A stretch of 64,000 nt of DNA from Litoreibacter ponti (GTDB taxonomy: Bacteria; Pseudomonadota; Alphaproteobacteria; Rhodobacterales; Rhodobacteraceae). The number at the start of each line of letters is the position of its first letter. Position 1 is the stretch's first letter. Below are positions 58,851-64,000 of the stretch, one piece after another. Under the pieces are notes generated by a model. It searched no databases. It saw only the letters and a list, made by a program, of their open reading frames with translations, and was not told where the DNA came from. The translations under genes and the position numbers were made by a program. The stretch lies in NCBI RefSeq assembly GCF_003054285.1, contig NZ_QBKS01000001.1, positions 372,001-436,000 on the forward strand. The letters run 5' to 3'.

Positions 58851-60992
58851 ATGGACCAAAACAGCCGAGCCGACCTTACCCCGGTGGCGCAGTTGAGCGA
58901 GGCCGACGCAAAGGCCGAGCTTGCGCGATTGGCACAGATCCTGCTGCAGGCCAATGCCGACTACCACACCGAAGACGCGCCAGAGCTGAGCGACGCGGAA
59001 TATGATGCCCTGAAGCGTCGCAATGCAGAGATCGAAGCACGTTTCCCCGACCTCAAACGCGATGACAGCCCGACCGAGAAAGTCGGCGGCCCGCTGGCCG
59101 AAGGGTTTTCGAAAATCACCCACGAAGTGCGAATGCTGTCTCTGGGCAACGCGTTCGACGAAGAGGACGTCACCGATTTCGACGCCAGTGTGCGAAAATT
59201 CCTGGGCCTTCAGCCAGATGAGCAATTGTTCTACACGGCCGAACCCAAGATCGATGGTCTGTCGCTGTCCTTGCGCTATGAGGCCGGAAAACTTGTCTAC
59301 GCGGCGACGCGGGGGGACGGCGCCGTGGGCGAAAACGTCACCGCAAATGCGCGTATGGTCGACACGATCCCGACCGAGCTGTCCGGCGCGCCGGATGTGC
59401 TGGAGGTGCGCGGCGAGGTCTATATGAGCCACGAGGATTTCGCGGCTTTGAATGCCGCGCAGGACGAAAGCGGTGGCAAGACGTTCGCCAATCCGCGCAA
59501 TGCCGCCGCCGGATCCCTGCGCCAGTTGAACGCCGAGATTACCCGCGCCCGTCCGCTTGATTTCTTTGCCTATGCGTGGGGCGCGCTCTCCGCGCCATTG
59601 TCGGAGACGCAGATGGGCGCGATCGAACGGCTGGCGGAGCTCGGATTTCAGACCAATCCTTTGACCAAGCTCTGCGATGGCCCGGAGGCCCTGATCGCGC
59701 ATTACAAGGACATCGAGGCGCAGCGGGCGGAGCTGGGGTATGACATCGATGGGGTCGTCTACAAGGTAAACGATCTGGGCTTGCAGCGCAGGTTGGGCTT
59801 CCGCTCGACCACGCCGCGATGGGCGATCGCCCATAAATTCGCAGCAGAGCTGGCCTGGACCCGGCTCGAAGCGATCGAGATTCAGGTCGGCAGAACGGGT
59901 GCACTTTCGCCCGTGGCGCGGCTGACCCCGGTGACCGTGGGCGGCGTCGTCGTCTCCAACGCCACGCTGCACAATGAGGACTACATCGCCGGGCGCGACA
60001 GCAAGGGCGAGGTGATCCGCGACGGCAAGGACATCCGTGCGGGCGATCTGGTGCAGGTCTACCGCGCGGGCGACGTGATCCCGAAAGTGGCCGACGTCGA
60101 TCTTTCCCAACGCCCGGCTGACGCCGAGCCCTTCGTGTTCCCACACACCTGTCCGGAATGCGGCTCTGACGCGGTGCGCGAAGAGGGCGATGCGGTCAGG
60201 CGCTGCACCGGCGGGTTGATTTGCCCGGCGCAAGCCGTCGAAAAGCTGAAGCATTTCGTCAGCCGTGGCGCGTTTGACATTGATGGGCTCGGGGCCAAGC
60301 AGGTCGAAGCCTTCTACAATGACGACCATCTCAAAATCCGCGAACCCGCCGATATTTTTACCCTGCGGGCTCTCGACGCGGCCAACCTGTCGAAGCTGAA
60401 GAACCGCGACGGCTGGGGCGAAACCTCCGCCGGGAACCTGTTCGACGCGATTGATGCGCGGCGCCGGATTCCGCTCAACCGGGTGATTTTCGCGCTAGGC
60501 ATTCGCCACGTGGGCGAAAGCGCGTCAAATCTTCTGGCGCGCCACTACGGCTCCTGGACCGCGTTCGAGACCGCGATGCGGGACGCCGCCCCGCAAGAGG
60601 GCGAGGCGTGGGAGTCACTTTTGTCGATCGACGGCGTGGGCGAGGTCATGGCCGCCTCGGTCACGCAAGCCTTCGCGCAAGAGGCTGAATTTGCGTCTAT
60701 TTCCCGGCTCGTCGAACAGTTGGAGATCGAAGATGTCGCCCAGCCTAACGACAGCGGCTCGCCCGTCGCGGGAAAAACGGTCGTCTTCACGGGCACGCTG
60801 GAAAAGATGACGCGAGCCGAGGCGAAGGCGCGCGCCGAGGCGCTTGGCGCAAAAGTGTCGGGCAGCGTTTCGTCCAAGACGTCGCTGCTGGTGGCGGGCC
60901 CGGGCGCAGGATCGAAGGCCACAAAGGCCGCCGATCTCGGGGTCGAGGTGATCGACGAAGACGCCTGGCTGACGCTCATCGGCGACGCGTGA
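58851..60992 (+). CDS. ligA: NAD-dependent DNA ligase
   Basis: A 713-residue ligase. The adenylated Lys133 is in AEPKIDGLSLSLRY, the OB and zinc finger segments include CPECGSDAVREEGDAVRRCTGGLICPAQ, helix-hairpin-helix repeats follow, and a C-terminal BRCT (GKTVVFTGTLEKMTRAEAKARAEALGAKV...) ends the protein. It seals nicks in replication and repair. A weak site AGAGGAAGCGCG precedes the ATG. recG follows after 6 bases. Confidence 0.98.
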   Translation: MDQNSRADLTPVAQLSEADAKAELARLAQILLQANADYHTEDAPELSDAEYDALKRRNAEIEARFPDLKRDDSPTEKVGGPLAEGFSKITHEVRMLSLGNAFDEEDVTDFDASVRKFLGLQPDEQLFYTAEPKIDGLSLSLRYEAGKLVYAATRGDGAVGENVTANARMVDTIPTELSGAPDVLEVRGEVYMSHEDFAALNAAQDESGGKTFANPRNAAAGSLRQLNAEITRARPLDFFAYAWGALSAPLSETQMGAIERLAELGFQTNPLTKLCDGPEALIAHYKDIEAQRAELGYDIDGVVYKVNDLGLQRRLGFRSTTPRWAIAHKFAAELAWTRLEAIEIQVGRTGALSPVARLTPVTVGGVVVSNATLHNEDYIAGRDSKGEVIRDGKDIRAGDLVQVYRAGDVIPKVADVDLSQRPADAEPFVFPHTCPECGSDAVREEGDAVRRCTGGLICPAQAVEKLKHFVSRGAFDIDGLGAKQVEAFYNDDHLKIREPADIFTLRALDAANLSKLKNRDGWGETSAGNLFDAIDARRRIPLNRVIFALGIRHVGESASNLLARHYGSWTAFETAMRDAAPQEGEAWESLLSIDGVGEVMAASVTQAFAQEAEFASISRLVEQLEIEDVAQPNDSGSPVAGKTVVFTGTLEKMTRAEAKARAEALGAKVSGSVSSKTSLLVAGPGAGSKATKAADLGVEVIDEDAWLTLIGDA

Positions 60993-60998
60993 GCGCCC

Positions 60999-63089
60999 GT
61001 GTCTGGACGCCCGGAAATCCTCTTCCCGCTCTTCTCTGAGCTGACCGAGCTCGACGGGGTCGGGCCGAAGATGGCGGCGAATTTCGCCCATATGGGGGTC
61101 GAGAAGCCGCGCGATCTGTTGTTCACGCTGCCCCAATCGGGGGTGGATCGCGCCCTGAAGGCCTCCGTCCGGGATGTTGTATTGCCCGACGTCGTGACCG
61201 TTGAGGTCGAGATCGGTATGCATGTCCCACCCCGCCAGAAGGGGCGCCCCTACCATGTCCATGTTCGAGATGCGGAGCTGGAATTTCGCCTCGTATTCTT
61301 CCACGCGCGCGGGGATTACCTGCAAAAACAATTGCCTACGGGGCAGCGCCGGATCGTGTCCGGCAAGGTTGAGATGTTCGACGGCATGGCGCAGATGGTG
61401 CATCCGGACCACATGGTGCCCGTGGCGGAGGCCGCAAAAATTCCTGCGTTCGAGCCGATTTATCCTCTGACCCAAGGCGTGACGCAGCGCGTGATCTTCA
61501 AGGCGGCGCAATCGGCATTGCAGCGTGCGCCAAAGCTGGATGAATGGATCGATCCCTCGCAAAAGGCCAAGGCGAATTGGCCGGACTGGGCCGACGCGGT
61601 CGCTGCGGCCCACAGGCCGGAACGGCTTGGCGATATCGCGGCGACCCATCCCGCGCGCGAGCGTCTGGCGTATGATGAGATGTTCGCACACCAATTGACC
61701 TTGTCACTGGCGCGCTCGACCATGCGCGCGAAGCCCGGCGTGGTCACAATGGGCACCGGCGACCTGCAGGACAAGGTACTCGGCGCATTGCCCTACAGCC
61801 CGACCGGCGCACAGACCCGCGCGATTGCCGAGATTGCGGGTGACATGGCCGCGCCGGTGAAGATGAACCGGCTGCTGCAAGGCGATGTCGGCGCGGGAAA
61901 GACGTTGGTGGCCTTCATGGCGTTGCTCATCGCGATCGAGGCGGGTGGGCAGGGCGTGATGATGGCTCCGACGGAGATCCTCGCCCGCCAGCACCACGAA
62001 AGCTTGGTGCCACTGGCGGAAGATGCGGGCGTCGTGCTGGAGATTCTGACCGGACGCGACAAGGGGGCGGACCGCGCGCGCAAGCTGCAAGCGCTAGCGT
62101 CGGGAAAGATCGACATCCTTGTCGGCACCCATGCGGTCTTCCAAAAAGATGTGGACTATCAAGACCTTCGCATAGCGGTGGTGGACGAACAGCACCGGTT
62201 CGGGGTTAATCAGCGGTCCGAATTGGGATCAAAGGGCCGCGCGGTGGACATGCTGGTCATGACGGCGACGCCGATCCCGCGCTCGCTGTCACTGGCGCAA
62301 TATGGCGACATGGATATCTCGGTGCTGGACGAGAAGCCGCCCGGGCGAAAACCGATCACAACGGCGACGGTCTCGACCGCGCGGCTCGACGAGGTCGTTG
62401 GCAAGCTGAAAGGAGCGATCGCGGAGGGGCGGCAAGCCTATTGGGTCTGCCCGCTGGTCGAGGAAAGCGAGGTTTCCGACAAGATTGCTGCCGAGGCGCG
62501 GTTCAAACACCTGCGCGCGGCACTTGGCGAAGGGGTCGTCGGGCTGGTCCATGGCCAGATGCCGCCCGCCGAAAAAGACGCGGCGATGGCGAAATTCGTC
62601 GCGGGCGAGACCTGTGTGTTGGTGGCGACGACCGTGATTGAGGTGGGGGTCAACGTGCCCAACGCGACGATCATGGTGATTGAGCGGGCGGAAGGCTTCG
62701 GGCTGGCGCAGCTGCACCAGTTGCGCGGACGGGTCGGGCGGGGCGAGGGCGCGTCAACCTGCCTTTTGCTGTTTCAGGACCCGCTGTCGGAGACCGCGAA
62801 GCGCCGCCTGGCGATCATGCGCGAGACCGAGGACGGCTTCCGCATCTCCGAGGTTGATCTTGAAATGCGCGGCGCGGGGGATGTGATCGGAACGGCGCAA
62901 AGCGGACTGCCGCGCTTTCGGATCGCGGATCTGGAGCGTCAGACCAGCCTGATGGCGGTCGCGCAAAGCGATGCGCGCAAGCTGATGCATGATGATCCCG
63001 GGCTGACCTCCCCGCGCGGGCAGGCGGCGCGCGTTCTTTTGTGGCTGATGGAAGAAGACAAGGCGATACGTTTGATTTCAGTGGGTTAG
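60999..63089 (+). CDS. recG: ATP-dependent DNA helicase RecG
   Basis: A 696-residue RecG from GTG 60999. The N-terminal wedge/OB domain (VDRALKASVRDVVLPDVVTVEVEIGMH) precedes the helicase: Walker A GDVGAGKT, motif II as DEQH (VVDEQHRFGV), TATPIPRSL, and the C-terminal QLHQLRGRVGRG. It reverses stalled replication forks. It is 6 bases after ligA, so both are likely one operon of replication-repair genes. Confidence 0.97.
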   Translation: MSGRPEILFPLFSELTELDGVGPKMAANFAHMGVEKPRDLLFTLPQSGVDRALKASVRDVVLPDVVTVEVEIGMHVPPRQKGRPYHVHVRDAELEFRLVFFHARGDYLQKQLPTGQRRIVSGKVEMFDGMAQMVHPDHMVPVAEAAKIPAFEPIYPLTQGVTQRVIFKAAQSALQRAPKLDEWIDPSQKAKANWPDWADAVAAAHRPERLGDIAATHPARERLAYDEMFAHQLTLSLARSTMRAKPGVVTMGTGDLQDKVLGALPYSPTGAQTRAIAEIAGDMAAPVKMNRLLQGDVGAGKTLVAFMALLIAIEAGGQGVMMAPTEILARQHHESLVPLAEDAGVVLEILTGRDKGADRARKLQALASGKIDILVGTHAVFQKDVDYQDLRIAVVDEQHRFGVNQRSELGSKGRAVDMLVMTATPIPRSLSLAQYGDMDISVLDEKPPGRKPITTATVSTARLDEVVGKLKGAIAEGRQAYWVCPLVEESEVSDKIAAEARFKHLRAALGEGVVGLVHGQMPPAEKDAAMAKFVAGETCVLVATTVIEVGVNVPNATIMVIERAEGFGLAQLHQLRGRVGRGEGASTCLLLFQDPLSETAKRRLAIMRETEDGFRISEVDLEMRGAGDVIGTAQSGLPRFRIADLERQTSLMAVAQSDARKLMHDDPGLTSPRGQAARVLLWLMEEDKAIRLISVG

Positions 63090-63117
63090 GGTCAAAAGTC
63101 TGCATTTGTTCTCAAAT

Positions 63118-63132
63118 GTTCTTAAAAAGTTC
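63118..63132 (+). promoter_or_regulatory. SOS-type box upstream of the 40-residue protein
   Basis: GTTC (63118-63121), seven bases, GTTC (63129-63132), matching the GTTC-N7-GTTC form of uvrA. A further GTTC at 63108 gives a third half-site at N6. It lies 70 bases before the small gene and 29 bases after the recG stop. By base composition, about one such match would be expected by chance in a window this size, so position matters for the call. Confidence 0.55.
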
Positions 63133-63201
63133 TTTACAACCTCAGATAGAAATGAGAACAAAGGTGCAACAAAACAATCGACGCTTGAGGGAGCTTTCAC
63201 C

Positions 63202-63324
63202 ATGATCAACGATCTTCGCACCATTCTGTCCCGGTCCCCCAAGGCGCTGGCCCAAGATGCCGCCGGGATCGCCGCGATCGGGGTCATGATGACCGTCGCG
63301 CTCTACATGCCGTCGCTGTTCTAG
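63202..63324 (+). CDS. 40-residue membrane protein, predicted SOS-inducible
   Basis: ATG 63202 (GAGGGAGCTTTCACC before it) encodes INDLRTILSRSPKALAQD followed by a membrane helix AAGIAAIGVMMTVALYM and PSLF. A longer frame from TTG 63106 would run over the SOS-type box and is rejected. Single-pass peptides of this size under LexA control include SidA (Caulobacter) and TisB (E. coli); similarity is only in size and topology. Function unknown. Confidence 0.7.
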   Translation: MINDLRTILSRSPKALAQDAAGIAAIGVMMTVALYMPSLF

Positions 63325-63344
63325 ACTTTTCAAAGAGTTAACTG

Positions 63345-63513
63345 CCTGCTGTCTTATTCCCAAAAGGCTTGATCCGGACCTATCCCGTTTCCCGATCAAG
63401 AGATGCGCATTGGTCCCCAGCCACTGCCGACTGCCTCTTCCCGGCACGCGCGTCTGCCCTGACAAGACATGCTGACTGGCCGCCGCGTCCCGCCCGGGCG
63501 CGGCGGTTTTTTT
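63345..63513 (+). ncRNA. possible sRNA or structured 3'UTR ending in a strong terminator
   Basis: After the 40-residue gene: CTTGATC (63368-63374) can pair with GATCAAG (63394-63400), and the region ends in CCGCCGCG (63480-63487) / CGCGGCGG (63499-63506) followed by seven Ts (63507-63513), a textbook terminator. Whether this is the mRNA 3' end or an independent RNA (weak -35/-10 guesses only) is open. The stem runs into the stop of the convergent gene. Confidence 0.5.
63480..63513 (+). terminator. Rho-independent terminator
   Basis: 8-bp GC stem (CCGCCGCG/CGCGGCGG) around an 11-base loop followed by TTTTTTT. It ends the transcript of the small membrane protein or of the putative RNA and overlaps the end of the convergent scaffold gene. 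Confidence 0.9.
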
Positions 63514-63964
63514 ATGCGGTTTGGGTGGCTTCGACCTGTTGCATCGCCTCAAGTGTCGCATCAAGCGACAGCAGGATCGAGGCGTGGCGATTGCGATAAT
63601 CCTTCGCCGGCAGCAGCACTTTCAACCCATCAAACGGGGCATCCGGGGCGGGGCCATCGGATTTCAGCATCGCCTTGAGCTGGCTTTGGGCCGCTTCCAC
63701 CTCGGGCAACGTACGCCCAATGATGGCCCGTCCTACGACCGACGCTGCCGCTTGGCCAAGCGCGCAGGCTTTTACATCCTGACCGAATCCGGTGATGCGC
63801 CCATCTTCCATATCGAGATCAACCGTCACGGTCGATCCGCATAGCGGCGAGCGGCGCTTCGCGGTCGCCTGCGGCGCGTCAAGCCGTTCTGTATGCGGAA
63901 TATCCGCGGCCAGTTCCAGAATCTGCCCGGAGTAGAGCTTGATCAGATCGGTGTTCTCGGACAT
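63512..63964 (-). CDS. IscU/SufU-like iron-sulphur scaffold protein
   Basis: A 150-residue NifU N-terminal-type protein. The conserved cysteines are in SPLCGSTVTVDLDMEDG and VKACALGQAAASVVG; the third is not seen (the late region reads KDYRNRHASILLSLDAT where SufU has a Cys), so one ligand differs from classical IscU. It may be a SufU variant or a scaffold-like protein of this group. Its start is close to the window end. Confidence 0.82.
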   Translation of the reverse strand: MSENTDLIKLYSGQILELAADIPHTERLDAPQATAKRRSPLCGSTVTVDLDMEDGRITGFGQDVKACALGQAAASVVGRAIIGRTLPEVEAAQSQLKAMLKSDGPAPDAPFDGLKVLLPAKDYRNRHASILLSLDATLEAMQQVEATQTA

Positions 63965-64000
63965 CGCGCGTCTCTCTCTCGCATGACAACTTCATTGCGG

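Noticed and set aside
58818..60329. 503-codon minus-strand frame opposite ligA
   Set aside because: Shadow of ligA; no family features of its own.
63106..63201. TTG 63106 as start of a 72-residue version of the small membrane protein
   Set aside because: It would run through the SOS-type box and has no ribosome-binding site; ATG 63202 has GAGGGA well placed.

Overview
This is a 64 kb chromosomal segment of a high-GC alphaproteobacterium, almost certainly a marine Rhodobacteraceae (roseobacter group). The evidence is a DddP-type DMSP lyase with every known metal and catalytic residue, adjacent sciP and ctrA, an SOS box of the GTTC-N7-GTTC type upstream of uvrA, a VPLPA-CTERM surface protein, RTX-like repeats, a non-pyrrolysine MttB homologue, and DUF6456/DUF6477 neighbours. 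Nearly all of it is ordinary core genome: no integrase, transposase, phage gene, CRISPR array or replication origin was seen.

Layout. 1-5.7 kb: the 3' part of an AsmA-like giant envelope protein, queA, a small periplasmic protein and an MFS permease. 5.8-13 kb: DUF924, an SGNH hydrolase, lpd, a second MFS permease and SOS-controlled uvrA, with two arrays of tandem hairpins behind the SGNH and uvrA genes. 13-18.7 kb: two RcnB-like periplasmic proteins, an alpha/beta-hydrolase-OsmC fusion, dddP divergent from a DUF3445 haem N-demethylase, and a methyltransferase. 18.7-21.6 kb: an HU-like protein with a histone-like tail, two tRNA-Val and two tRNA-Asp genes, a histidine phosphatase and a LuxR solo. 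21.6-28.2 kb: valine catabolism (mmsB, HIBYL-CoA hydrolase, acyl-CoA dehydrogenase, mmsA and a divergent LysR gene), interrupted by an opposite-strand VPLPA-CTERM gene. 28.2-34.5 kb: a CBS protein, coaD, two cyclophilins, DUF3179, an enoyl-CoA hydratase, a thioesterase and rplM-rpsI. 34.5-46.8 kb: an RTX-like protein, a TetR gene coupled to an unknown protein, ppk2, metA, a P-loop protein, two EamA exporters, a FadL-type porin and guaA. 46.8-57.6 kb: MttB-like, DUF6477/DUF6456, lipA, cytochromes with a divergent LysR gene, hpt, a COQ10-like protein, a glycosyltransferase, a thioesterase and mnmA. 57.6-64 kb: sciP, ctrA, ligA, recG, a 40-residue membrane protein behind a second SOS-type box, and an IscU/SufU-like scaffold.

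The signals that gene calling alone would miss are these. A palindrome with a 13/14-identical core (GTTTARCTTTAAAC) overlaps the putative promoters of both lpd and lipA, suggesting common control of lipoate synthesis and a lipoate-dependent enzyme. A consensus SOS box precedes a tiny membrane protein after recG. Two intergenic arrays hold 4 and 3 back-to-back near-perfect hairpins of different sequence. A two-copy intergenic element has a G/C hairpin and a GTATTT tail. TTAAC motifs at helical spacing precede ctrA. All coordinates, motifs and translations were read by eye; family assignments rest on remembered family features, not on database searches.
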